Assembly (NCBI GenBank): GCA_963920525.1 | Contig: OY986437.1 | Coordinates: forward strand, 62,161,330 to 62,225,329 | From: Dichetophora obliterata | Taxonomy: Eukaryota > Arthropoda > Insecta > Diptera > Sciomyzidae | Direction of reading: 5' to 3' | Length of the DNA: 64,000 bases | Shown here: positions 12,601 to 22,449 of the stretch, piece by piece | How the letters are laid out: each line of letters begins with the position of its first letter | How positions within the stretch are numbered: position 1 is the first letter of the stretch | Notes under the pieces: model-generated | Seen by the model: only the letters and a program-made list of their open reading frames with translations | Databases searched by the model: none | Told to the model about the DNA's origin: nothing | Made by a program: the position numbers and the translations under genes

Positions 12601-15600
12601 AACTTTCTGCCCTTTTTAAAGACGTCCAACATCTCAGCCTTTTAAATACATATTCTTGCATTGAAGTTGCACTACTTTTCAGTTGCCTCGTATGAAATTC
12701 TTGTACGTTTTTCGATAAAAAATTTTAGGGGAATTTTAGAGGGATTTGAAATCCAATCTAGGGGTAAATGGTGGAAGACACCTGGCAACTCTGTTGGGGC
12801 GCTCGCAACTGGCATTGGTTTCATCAGTTTATGTTCGGTCATTTTCCTAAGCAAGGAGCGTTTGAATTTTGAAAAATACACAAGTGACCCCACATTACAG
12901 CGAACGTCAGTAAAACTTAAAAAAAGAGTTTGCTCTTATTTAGTGAAAAATAATTTTTATAATTTGTGTACAAATTTTAGTTAACCCTCTAATTCCAAGG
13001 TCCGCCTATAGGTGGGGTTCACGCCGATCGCTATAAAACCGTAGTCTGTGAAAATTTTTCAAATGGTTTCCTGCAGAGTCTAGACGAATCTTCAAGCTAC
13101 ATTTCAGTTTTTCTCTCTTAAAGTTAGCAAGCTTTGTTCGACAATTGCGTCAATTTGAATTGAGATTTCATCATTTTTTTACGAATTAAATGAGTTTTTT
13201 ACTCGAAATTTTTAGCTATAAAAAATACATTAATTGAAATAAGATCGAAGTGAAAAAAAGATACTAGTGAGTAAGAAGTTTTTTTTTCTTTTAATTGAGA
13301 TAAAAAAAATATGAACGAAATGCAAGGTGTTAAAAAAACCGTTTACATTTTCACCTGTAGTTGATATTTTCACCTGAAAAAAATTAACGAAGAATTCAAA
13401 TTAAACACAAACTCCAGATTCGTTTTTCTCGTCCCCAAATTAGTAAAATCTCATTTGGAGCTCAAACAAAAAATGTTGCATTGGAGGGTTAAATTTAAAG
13501 CCCAAAAATACAAAAATTTTTCCTAAAATAGCCGATTTTGAGGTTAAAAAATTAAGCATCTTTTTTATTTTTTTAATTTTTTTTTGTCTTAAAAATATAA
13601 GTAGTTAAGATTATTTTCTGGTTGGTCTTATTTACTTTACTATAATTCTTAAAAAACGCCAGCTTTTTGAAAAAAATTGTTGTTTTAATTATTTTTATTG
13701 CAGCAATTTTTTTTTTATAATTTATTATTTAGCAAATAAACCTATTAATCGTCGAGTAGAAACACCAGCCATCATTTAAAAATTTTGACAGGACCCTAGG
13801 AGCGATTTAACTAGGTCAAATAAGGGCAAGTCACGAGTGATCCCACGTTACAGCGAACGTAGCAAAAAAACACGTTACAGGGTAAAGGTTGAGTGAATTT
13901 TTATTCTTTCGAACTCCTTCACTGTGCTAATACTCAGAGTACCGTAACTTTGTTTTGGACTTATCGATTTCGTTCAAATTTTGCAAAGTAAGGTTTTATG
14001 AGCCGAGGAATTTTTATTTGGCATAAAATTTCTAAAAACCCGAACCATAAGGGGGGGAGGCTCCAGTACAAAAATGTTAGAAAATGAGACGGTTACGTTT
14101 TATTTCATGGAAAAAAACTAACTCCAAGAATCCATTTTTTTTTCTTCTAACAGGGAAAAATTGTACAAACATTATTTCATCAAATTGGCTCACACTAATC
14201 AAAATAATTTTACATTTATTCACGTAAAGTAACTTAAATTATATTGATGAACAGAAACCACGTTCTAAAGCAGTGTTTCCCAACCTTTTTACAGTGCGAC
14301 CAAAAAATAGTTTGAACATTTATTGGTGACCCAAATATAAATGCTTTGATTTGAAATATTACTTATAAATAAACGTAATAAGGGTATTCATGCAAAGTCG
14401 TTATATTCCTCAACCAACGACTTTTCATACAAAAATACGTTGTACTGAGAACATCTATAGTTTTCGAGATATAATTATTTTTATGTCAAAGTAACGGAAA
14501 TTTTTTAGACTTTACTATTTGTAAGAAATTTCACCATCACAATATATATTCACTCCTGTTGTATAAAAAAATGCTTATTGTAAGGTATCCGTAAGAGATG
14601 GCGCAAAATGTTGCAAGTATTTTTTGCACACCTTATCAATGTTCAAAATTCCTTCTTACATTATATTCTTCCATCTGTACAGTCTAGCTTTTATTTAATA
14701 AATGCTCTTTTTACGCTCATATTTTAGGTCGAAGGTCACCAATCTGAAATGTAATCATACTGTGTTGTCAGATCTTTCATTTCATACCTCATTCACCATT
14801 CAACCTCTTCCTAGCCCTGAGATTCTTTACTAAAAATAATACAAACTTTCAACGTTAATATTTCGGGTAAGGAGTCCTAAATTTAAAATCTAAAATGATT
14901 CTGCACATAAAGGGCGCAGTAAGGCGCCTCACGAAACAAAGTTGTAAGGCGCAGTTGCTCAAGATAATCCTTAGTTTATGTTATGATGATTCCCCAAGTA
15001 TTTCGATTCTAGCGATAGCCATCCGTGATCTGGAATGATTAAAGGAAAACCTCTAAAAATCGAGTTTTCTTTTAACCTATTGGCTTGTGTCAAAGTTGTA
15101 AGAAATAAACTGTCAGAAATGACAGCCTGGAAAAATCTCTTCCAATCTGCATCAAAAAATTCAAATTTTTGCATTTAGATTAAAGATAATGCTGTTTTTC
15201 ATGCATTTTTTAAAATTTATTTTCACTAAAATTACAAAAATCTTAATAATTTCTAATGCGATCCTCCCTTTCAAGATATCGTTGGAAAGGTTTGAGTGTT
15301 CGTGTTAATTCCTAGTCAGAATTGCTTAAATTAGTATATATTAAAACTAAAATATTAATTATAAAATAAAAGTAATGACGCTATTTGAATTTTGAAAGTT
15401 TTTGTATGGAAATAAAATAAACAAATATCAAAATATGCTTGAAAAACAGCGTTATCTTTAATATGATTGCAAACCTTAACAATTCTTTGATGCAGATTGG
15501 AAGAGCTTTTTCCGGCCTATATTTTCGGACAGTTTATTTACAACTAACATATTACACAAGCCAATATTTTTACAAAAAACTCGATTTTTAGAGGTTTTTC

Positions 15601-18600
15601 AAGCCATTCCAGCTCACGGATGGCTATCGCTAGAGCCGAAACATTTGGGGAATCATCATAACATAGGTTAGGTTAGGTTAAACCGGATGCCTTCATGAAG
15701 GCCATCATAACATAAGCCAAGGATTATTTTGAGCATTTGTTCCGTACAACTTTTTTTTTTCTATGGAGCGTGAGGCGCCTTAGGTCGCAGTACATTACGA
15801 ATAAAATAAGTTTCATTGCTCTTATTCTAAAATTAATGTCGAAAAAGTGTACGACAACATTTGATGTTTGCCTTTTAATACATATATAAGATATCTGTTC
15901 ATTTCCATTTCAAGTGTTTCAAGAAACTGATTGAGAATAGGGAATGATACAATTTTTTCTTTGGAAAGCCGTAGCCGGCACAGTGCCAGTTTGCTTTTGA
16001 ACGAACTAATTTTCTCGGCTATGCCAACCATGTCCGATTTCTTCCCTACATGTCAGTATTGAAGACGTTCAAAAATATCGGCCACAAACTAATCGGCTCA
16101 TTTGGCTAAACCAAGCGTTGCCATAAAATTTGTCAGCCGTCGAATGCTTCTTTTCCGTGAGAAAGATCTTTTAAGCGTTTTGCACAAAAAGTGTTGCCAC
16201 ATGTTAGTTGATAAAGTAAGAGTAGAAAAATTTTAGTACATGGTGTGTTACGCGGTGTTCGGAAAATGTATGCACAGTTGAGTAAATTCAACACATGAGT
16301 TTTTTCAAGAACAAATGTCTTGTTTTTTTACTAACACTGTAGAAGTGTAGTACATATTTAGATGTAAAATAATAAATAATTATAATAAATATGCATATGA
16401 TATAACATTTTTTTTCAATAAAAAAATCTGTTATTTTCTTAAGCTTAGACTCTCCGCGACCCAAACATGAGGTTGGGAAAGGCTGCTCTATAGTTTCGAC
16501 ATGTGTACATCGACCGATTTTTATTCAAACAAAACTAATGATAAAAACCCTAGATACTAGGGAGTCCGATCTCGGAAGCTTTTCATGATCCCGGGATTAT
16601 CGGGATTGAAAATCTCAATACCGGGATCCCGGGATTAGTTCGGGATTGAAAGTTTTAAGAAGTAAATAATTTAAAACGTTTTTAAAACAATTTTTTGTTA
16701 TGTATTACTTGAAACTAAAAAATGTAAATTAATTAATTTATAAAGTAACAAAAACAAAACAGAGCACATTAAGGGTATTCAAAATTGCGTAGTTGTCAAT
16801 GTAGTTAAAAAATCCCGTGGTGTTGATACCACACTTTACCGAGCGGTTTTTATATTTTTTGTTGTTTTACATGAAATCTCTAAAAACCAAAAGTGTGATA
16901 ATTTTAAGTAGCCCAATGATATGTTTAACGAACGTGGTTTTTAAAGTTCCATAAGCAACTGATCGGATTGCTGTCATTTTCTAATTGCAAAAATTAAAGA
17001 AGCTAAAAGAGCAAGTTAAACTTTTTTATGACATAAAATATATCAAATTGGATAGTTAATTTATTTGTATAGCTATAGGGGGGTTCCCAACCACAAGTTC
17101 TCTTTTAAAGGGTAATCATATTGTGATTTTCAACTATGGCAAAAAACACCATACACAATTGTGAATACCCTTATTGTTAATAAACACAAAAAACATAAAT
17201 AATATTAATGACTAGCACATTGTATTAATATAACCCTTTCAGTGGATTTGCCCAATATATTGACATCAGAAAGTCATTTTTATATGTATTTATTTTGCAA
17301 AGCTTTTGTTTAAATCAAATTGTTTGGTTCTATGAAAAAAAAGAACAAACATGATTAAAATAAATTTAGAGAGATATTTAATATAAAAGTCAGTTGGATT
17401 TTCGGTTTTGTGCCAAAGAAAAGCAAAAAAAAATTTGTTGTTCTCAGTTTAGCCTAGCCATTGAAAGTTACCTAGGCTAAACTGAAAGCCTAGTAACAAA
17501 ATATATAAAAAAATAAAAACAGTTTAAGGTATGAATAAATGTTACACTTTTTTTTTGTACACTGTCTTCATGATTTTTTGTGTTTAAGGCATATTAATTT
17601 TGAAAAAGACTTTTCAAAAATAAATTTTTTGTTTTAATTTTTATTTTAAAGTAATCATTTAGCTGGTCAACATGTTTTATTCTTTATTGGAGAGTTTTGT
17701 TCCGATATTATTACAAATATAACTCGCTGATGAGAAGCACCGTTCTGATTCTATGCTAGTTGTAGAAATAGTTGTACGATAATTGTAAGCAATTTGTAAG
17801 TTTTGATCAAGATTGCCTTCACCACAAAAAAAATTATTTCCTAAGTCAGAATATCTGACAATTTTGAAATACATAGCTTACTTCCGGATGTTTCAAGTCT
17901 TCTAAAACTTTGCAAAGTCTTTGCACCAGTGATTCACACTCATCATCCTAACAATCTTTTTCAGCCTCAATAAAAGGTTTTTCTAATTCTATATTCATAT
18001 CAACTTAAATTGAAATGTCAACATGAATATTTGTAATAGAAATGTTTTATTTAAAAATCCCGGGATCCTGAAAGACACTCCCGGAATTTAAAGAGACTTA
18101 AATCATCCGGGATCCCGGGATTGACTTCCCTACTAGATACGTAAGATTCAACCCACACTCTTTTCGGGTGGCAATCAGTAGTTTAACATTAAGGGTATTC
18201 AGAGCTAGTCTTGTTACGGTGTTATATTGTTGAATCGTCTGAACACACGCATTAAATTATTTTGCTAAACCTACACCTCTGTCAAAACTAGATTGTTAAC
18301 TGACAACAAAAATATTCAACACCGTACCAACGCTCATAACAATAGGGTCAAGGTATTGTTAGAGTGTTAAGTTGTTAAATTATGACAAGACATGCATTTT
18401 GTTGTTACGCTGTTGAAATAATCAACAATTCAGCAATCTAACACCGTAACAATACTACCTCTGAATACCCTTATTATTTCAGGACAGCAAAGAAATAGGC
18501 AAATTCAACGTATTTCCTTCCCCAGATATTACCAAAAGAAGCGATGTTAGAGATCGCTCGAAAGAGAGTTAAAAAACGAACGTGTTAATAGTTGATTGGA

Positions 18601-19147
18601 AATTGGCTTTAAAGAGGGATATAACAATGACCAGTGGTTAGTTGTCAATGAAAGCAGCTTTAATAAAGGCATGCTATGAAGACTCTAAACTTTATTTCTA
18701 AATTCTTCTGAACTGCACTTACCACTGGTCGATATACATTCAAATACAAACAATCCTCATCACCATAAACAACAGGGTTGGCCAGTAGGTAATTTTTCTG
18801 TATACAATCCACTTTAGCTGTTGTAGCATTTAAAACGGCCGACCATCTTGGATAGACTTTGGGATTCTGTGATGAGAAAAAAACAAATCAGAAAAATAAA
18901 CTGAAAATTTGCAAAACAGAATATTTTTACGTACACTAAAACGTAGCTCTCCAACGGGGGGCAAAGCATACGGTATGCCAAGAAAAGCCTCAAAGCACTC
19001 AGTTTGAAACCCTGGCATATAAATACCTTGCATGCAGCCCACATGCGGGGTGCATACCTTCGGTAACTTGGTCTGAGTCAAGAACACTGGCTGACATGTC
19101 AAGATTATTATAAAAAATAGTGTCACCAAAATAGATGGAGGATCCAT
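9652..19147 (-). CDS. Secreted carboxylesterase, juvenile-hormone-esterase-like (esterase A), 7 exons
   Basis: Exons read 19147-18935, 18866-18723, 11293-11140, 11083-10898, 10837-10281, 10208-9910 and 9844-9652, joining in frame to 581 codons plus TAA. All splice ends are GT..AG; phases are 0,0,1,1,0,2. Residues 1 to about 24 form a signal peptide, so the enzyme should be secreted or lumenal. The alpha/beta-hydrolase landmarks are present: EDCLYLN (C110 probably pairs with C92), oxyanion loop HGGGW (133-137), nucleophile elbow GQSAG (Ser216), Glu349 in QEG, and His477 in GVVHCDD. Several N-glycosylation sequons are seen. LRF near residue 69, DQ at 188-189 and GQSAG agree with motifs described for insect juvenile hormone esterases, but the true substrate is unknown; it could be a general esterase. 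Intron 2 is 7.4 kb of transposons. The gene is a tandem paralogue of esterase B at 59745-61874. Confidence 0.9.
11373..14200. mobile_element. Long-inverted-repeat (foldback) element in intron 2
   Basis: Arms of about 330 bp face each other: from GATTAGGGTGGGCCGATTTG at 11373 to about 11700, and from about 13840 to 14200. Shared blocks include CCCTGTTAGA, TTCCTCG(A/G)CTCATAAAACC, CACAGTGAA and CACCCTGTAACGTG. Arms differ by substitutions and small gaps, so the element is old. No transposase was recognised and no clear target duplication was found. A hAT (11786-12793) is nested inside; short open frames in the interior are not convincing genes. Confidence 0.65.
11786..12793. mobile_element. Small non-autonomous hAT (1,008 bp)
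   Basis: Ends CAGTGTTGCCAGGT and CAGAGTTGCCAGGT (inverted), flanked by exact 8-bp duplications TTGGGGCG at 11778-11785 and 12794-12801. The subterminal parts are rich in TTAGGGG/CCCCTA. A GGTTCGAATC B-box-like motif occurs near 12172, possibly from an older SINE; this is weak. No transposase remains. Confidence 0.85.
14920..15782. mobile_element. Foldback element nested in the ZBED-like hAT
   Basis: Perfect outer ends TAAGGCGCCTCACG are inverted at 15769-15782, and matching arms continue inward for roughly 250 bp (shared gatggctatcgctag and cattccagctcacg-type blocks). Flanks GGGCGCAG (14912-14919) and GGTCGCAG (15783-15790) differ at one base, an 8-bp duplication. The right arm holds a short GGTTAGGTTAGGTTA insertion near 15666. 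Confidence 0.75.
15822..16200 (-). pseudogene. ZBED-type hAT transposase fragment
   Basis: The minus strand reads MVGIAEKISSFKSKLALC followed by a stretch ending PILNQFLETLE. Relatives in ZBED5-like domesticated transposases carry a similar kISaFk.KL.lW segment followed by a FP.L..FL stretch. Upstream, in broken frames, pieces like SRKRSIRRLTNFMATLGLA appear. Stops and frame changes make it non-functional. Confidence 0.6.
16771..17172. mobile_element. AAGGGTATTC-family MITE inside hAT B
   Basis: Ends AAGGGTATTCAAAATTG and inverted CAATTGTGAATACCCTT with ATT on both sides. It corresponds in place to 6006-6386 in hAT A. Confidence 0.6.
17677..17874 (-). pseudogene. hAT transposase C-terminal remnant (copy B)
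   Basis: A 65-codon frame carries TTISTTSIESERCFSSASYI followed by a CNNIGTKLSN stretch. This is the conserved hAT dimerisation segment, whose usual form is TSVPSERVFSxAG. The rest of the transposase is deleted or scrambled. Confidence 0.75.
18191..18472. mobile_element. AAGGGTATTC-family MITE (282 bp) in intron 2
   Basis: Ends AAGGGTATTCAGAGCTAGTC and an inverted partner matching over about 45 bases with a few changes (shared TTGTTACGGTGTTA). Flanked by ATT at 18188-18190 and 18473-18475. Confidence 0.75.
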
Positions 19148-20020
19148 TATTGAGAGCTGTCCGATGGGTTGTGAGCCGTGCTGTTTTCTATTTCTTTTTC
19201 TGGGTTCGTTGCTGCTGCTGAGTTGTCGATTTCTGTTCTAGAAAAAAAAAATATGTCTATAGTTACTGATTTCATATATTTTAATATTGGTGAACTTGGA
19301 ATTTTTTTTTAATATACTTTTACAAACATTCTTCAAGCTCATTTTGTTACAATATTTTATAATAATATAGGTTATATAACTACAGTTTTGTACTTATCAT
19401 ATATACTCACATACTTCTGTTATGTTAAAAGTTATTGTTGTTTGATCACACACTTTATTTTTGAGACATAAAATTAGTTTAACTACTTGATATTTATTTG
19501 ACCACACACTTTATTTTTAAGACATAAAATTTTTAAAACATTATTTTATTAAAGAATTATGTTGAAAACACATAATTTTTTTAAAATAACACATAAAATT
19601 TTCCTTAGTTAAATTACATTGTGGGACGCAGAAGAACACTAAAAAATCTGTCGGTGCAAATGTTTTTATAAGTACTGTTAGCGACGTTTCAATGGCGTAA
19701 GCAAAAAAATGTTGATGGGGATTTGGCAAACATTTTGCATACTAACACAATAACTGATCAATTTACTCTCTCAGGAATGTATTGTCAGTCATGTTCGCCC
19801 GTGAGATAAGTTTTGGACATTCTTAAGACTTTATTAATAGGTACTTTTACAAAGTAGACCACGCCTCCTATTAAAATTCAATTTAAATAGTGTGACAAGT
19901 TGAACTACTCGAATTTACATAAAACTCACTCAATTTAACCCTTTATTCCGTATCACGAAAAAGCACACGAACGGTAAGCTATAGAAAACCACATCAACGA
20001 TAAGATCTTTCTAAAGGCTG
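19148..20020. other. Upstream flank of esterase A
   Basis: The 5' leader of esterase A lies here on the minus strand, with an A-rich CAGCAGCAGC stretch near 19210. No unambiguous TATA box was found. A direct repeat of about 40 bases (ccacacactttatttttgag / -taag acataaaat) occurs at about 19447 and 19500. No gene is recognised. Confidence 0.4.
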
Positions 20021-20422
20021 GATTAGCCAAGCGTAAGGTAACGTAGCGCGCCGTTGCCAATTGTCAAGCTAAAATCTGTTTAATGATAAATGTGTACAAC
20101 TCGTTACCGAAATCGTAACGTGGCGTGACGCAGCGAAGAAGTCTGCAGAAAATAGATTTCTACGCAACGTTACGATTTTTGGTAGTTCGACAGCTGTGTT
20201 ACAAGCGAAAAAATTTGTTTAACTTCACATTTTTGTAAATTTTAATACTATATAAGAAAGAATGCAATCTTTTATTGACGAGGAGAAGTAAATAAGCCTT
20301 CTAGAATAAAATGAGTGCCCTGCACTACGTTGGATTACGATTTCGGTAATCGCTTATACTCGAGGCAACGTCGCACTACGCTACATCCCGCTGCGCCACC
20401 TCACGTTACGCTTGGGTAATCA
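20021..20422. mobile_element. MITE with CpG-rich inverted ends
   Basis: Ends near GGATTAGCCAAGCGTAAGGT and inverted TGATTACCCAAGCGTAACGT, continuing inward with GTAGCG motifs on both sides. The unit is richer in CG dinucleotides than its surroundings. Target duplication not resolved. Confidence 0.55.
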
Positions 20423-20482
20423 CGTTTAACTGCTTAAGAACATACTAAGCTGACAGTTTTAAATAAACTAATAAAACAACAT

Positions 20483-20818
20483 GTGGCGACCGTAGCCTAG
20501 TGGGTAGAGTGCGTGGCTCCTAAGCTAAAGAACCGCGGTAGCCTGGGTTCAATTCCAGCTCAGACAGAAAGTTTTTTCAATTGAATTATTTTTCTGTTCG
20601 ATCGTCACCTCTCTGCAGACAATGGCAAACCTCAGAGAGTAAAAATTGCCATGTAAAGCTTCTTGAGAACATAAGCCGTTCGGAGTCGGCATTAAACACG
20701 TAGGTCCAGTTCTCGGTCATTTGTGATCAAATATTTAATAACACGCACAACACAATTTATCAATAGAAGCTAGGTCAAAGTCCTTCCAAGGGCTGAAATG
20801 ACCAGTTTATTTTTTTTA
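20483..20818 (+). mobile_element. tRNA-derived SINE
   Basis: A polymerase III promoter is visible: A box TAGCCTAGTGGG at 20493-20504 and B box GGTTCAATTCC at 20546-20556. A tRNA-unrelated body and a T-rich tail follow. Exact 14-bp duplications TAATAAAACAACAT flank it (20469-20482 and 20819-20832), the mark of LINE-driven insertion. It is not a functional tRNA gene: the head does not close a normal cloverleaf acceptor stem. Confidence 0.8.
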
Positions 20819-20832
20819 TAATAAAACAACAT

Positions 20833-21400
20833 TTTATAAAATTGAATACTTTATTTATTTTCGCGAATAAAAGCACTGCTTTAGTTTTTCAAGTATTTGT
20901 TCTTATAAAAACAATAGTAAAATATTTTCTAGTGAACTATTTCAAAATAATTTGAAACAAATTATTATTCAAGCAAGCAATTGAAATTACAATAACAATA
21001 AAAATAACAATAACAATGTAAATTAATTCATACTAGGGCTACCGTAACTTTTTGAGGTCTAATCTGTGGCGGATCTAGAAACTGCTTAGAAATGAGAAGT
21101 TTACTGGGGCCTAAAGCATAGAACTCTGTTCAGTTTCATGTGAAATTCCACTCAAATCTCCATACATAAAGTCACAGCTGCGAAACAGGTGTGGAAATTT
21201 TCACAACATGTTCGTCAGAACAGTACTCTGTTCCGCTGCGTGAAATTATCGCAACATGTTTCTGAGCAACATTTTTTCACGACAATTTAACTATACTGCC
21301 TATTTATTTTGAAGTGAAAAAAGAGAGATCATATGAAATCTTCCAACTTATTCTCTGAGTCTCTCTGAGAAACGTTGCCAAAGTTTCTCTGAAAAAAAAA
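20833..21400. other. Non-genic stretch before the 21409 element
   Basis: AT-rich DNA without a recognised gene. Near 21100-21300 there are AACATGTT and TCTCTGAG repeats. The block CCTAAAGCATAGAACTCTG near 21108 has a loose inverted partner near 21945-21968, suggesting an older element around the hAT-like MITE, but this is not certain. Confidence 0.35.
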
Positions 21401-21408
21401 CTCGCAAC

Positions 21409-21877
21409 CATGGCAGAATAACCAGGTAGGCTCACTGGAAACATGCTCTCTACGACAAATAAAACAATAACAAATGCGTAGCTATAATGTCAAAATATAT
21501 TTTGTCAATTCAAAGCAGCCGTACATAGCGACACAAACAAATTGGTTACTGAACATTCTAACTAGTAGTCAAATGAAAATTTTATTAAAAGTTAATTTTG
21601 ATTTGCTTTGTTTACAGCCAAAATACAATTAATTCTGTATTATAACTATAAACACAGCTCATTTTATTAAATTTGTAATGATTTTAATAAAAATTTTTTA
21701 TATTTTCACACAAAAAATCTGGGTACTCGCTTTATTTATACGGTTACGAGTAAATTATACATCCATATGGCTGAACGAATAAAAATAAATTGTCAATAGT
21801 GACATTATAGCTACGCCAATGTTTTGTTCTCTCGTTTTTTGCTCTCCGAATTGCATCTACCTGGTTATTCTGCCATG
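21409..21877. mobile_element. hAT-type MITE (469 bp)
   Basis: Ends CATGGCAGAATAACCAGGTA and their exact inverted partner, flanked by exact 8-bp duplications CTCGCAAC at 21401-21408 and 21878-21885. Inner inverted pieces (GCGTAGCTATAATG / its complement) extend the symmetry. No coding capacity. Confidence 0.85.
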
Positions 21878-21885
21878 CTCGCAAC

Positions 21886-22441
21886 AAACTATAAATCAGA
21901 AATTTCACGCAACAAATAAATAGATGTTGCCAGCTAAATTTCACGCAAAGAGTACTAGGCTTAAGCAACAGCAAATATGTTCAGGTATTTACTTTAAATA
22001 TTAAATTTGTAAATTGTAGACTGTAAATTTACGTAGAAGTCTACAATTGTAGCAAGCTTGTATTCTGGCGTCATAAGGAAGAGTGCGGCATCTACATATT
22101 TCAATATTCTAAGATAAACAATTTACAGTAATTTATTTAAAATTCCCTGATTAGGGTTTGGATGGTTATAAATGTATGGTTCTTCAGGAGAGTGAAAGCC
22201 AGTTTGCTTTCAATATTAATGAAATTTTTTTAAATTTATATATGTTTTATATGTTAATGATATTTAAATTATATATTTTCAAAACCGCTATATCTTACTC
22301 AAAGATATTTAATAAAAAAATCAATATGCTATGTTTAAAAAATCAATATTTAAAAGATTCATTTGTGTTACAAAAACAAAAAAGTAAGAAGCATTTCACA
22401 AAGCATTAACTACAAATACAAAGGGAAAACGCAGTATCTGC
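21886..22441. other. AT-rich spacer
   Basis: Apart from duplicated tgttgccagctaaatttcacgc-like fragments near 21890-21950, I see nothing but AT-rich sequence. An 83-codon frame at 22158-22409 has a composition expected from AT-rich DNA and no recognisable motif. Confidence 0.4.
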
Positions 22442-22449
22442 CTGTAGAT

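Larger units (their letters stand above)
14271..16485 (-). mobile_element. hAT element of ZBED/Charlie type (degenerate)
   Basis: Ends CAGTGTTTCCCAACCTTTTT and inverted CAGCCTTTCCCAACC, flanked by TTCTAAAG and CTCTATAG (6 of 8 bases equal), an aged hAT duplication. Transposase sequence on the minus strand at about 15822-16200 supports the assignment. A foldback with its own duplication is inserted at 14920-15782. Confidence 0.75.
16558..18132 (-). mobile_element. hAT element, family 1, copy B (1,575 bp)
   Basis: Ends TAGGGAGTCCGATCTCGG and inverted partner TAGGGAAGTCAATCCCGG, flanked by exact 8-bp duplications CTAGATAC (16550-16557 and 18133-18140). It is collinear with copy A at 5807-9137 but lacks A's private insertions. 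A transposase remnant is on the minus strand near 17677-17874. Confidence 0.9.
11294..18722 (-). other. Expanded intron 2 of esterase A
   Basis: This 7,429-bp phase-0 intron has donor GTAAGT at 18722 and acceptor TTCTAG at 11295-11294. The matching intron in esterase B is 55 bp. It contains, in order on the plus strand, a long-inverted-repeat element with a nested hAT, a ZBED-like hAT with a nested foldback, hAT copy B, and a MITE. No host coding sequence is visible inside. Splice signals at both edges look good, so splicing across it is plausible. Confidence 0.85.

Noticed and set aside
12661..12984. 107-codon frame in intron 2
   Set aside because: It crosses the boundary of a hAT element and has no recognisable motif.
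15665..15681. GGTTAGGTTAGGTTA resembling insect TTAGG telomere repeats
   Set aside because: Only three units, inside a foldback arm, and flies lack TTAGG telomeres; similar short runs are common in fly repeats.
18814..19044. Alternative 76-codon frame over esterase A exon 1
   Set aside because: It is a shadow frame; the other frame continues the esterase with correct splice sites.
20483..20560. tRNA gene
   Set aside because: A and B boxes are present but the acceptor stem does not close, and 14-bp duplications around a longer unit show a SINE.
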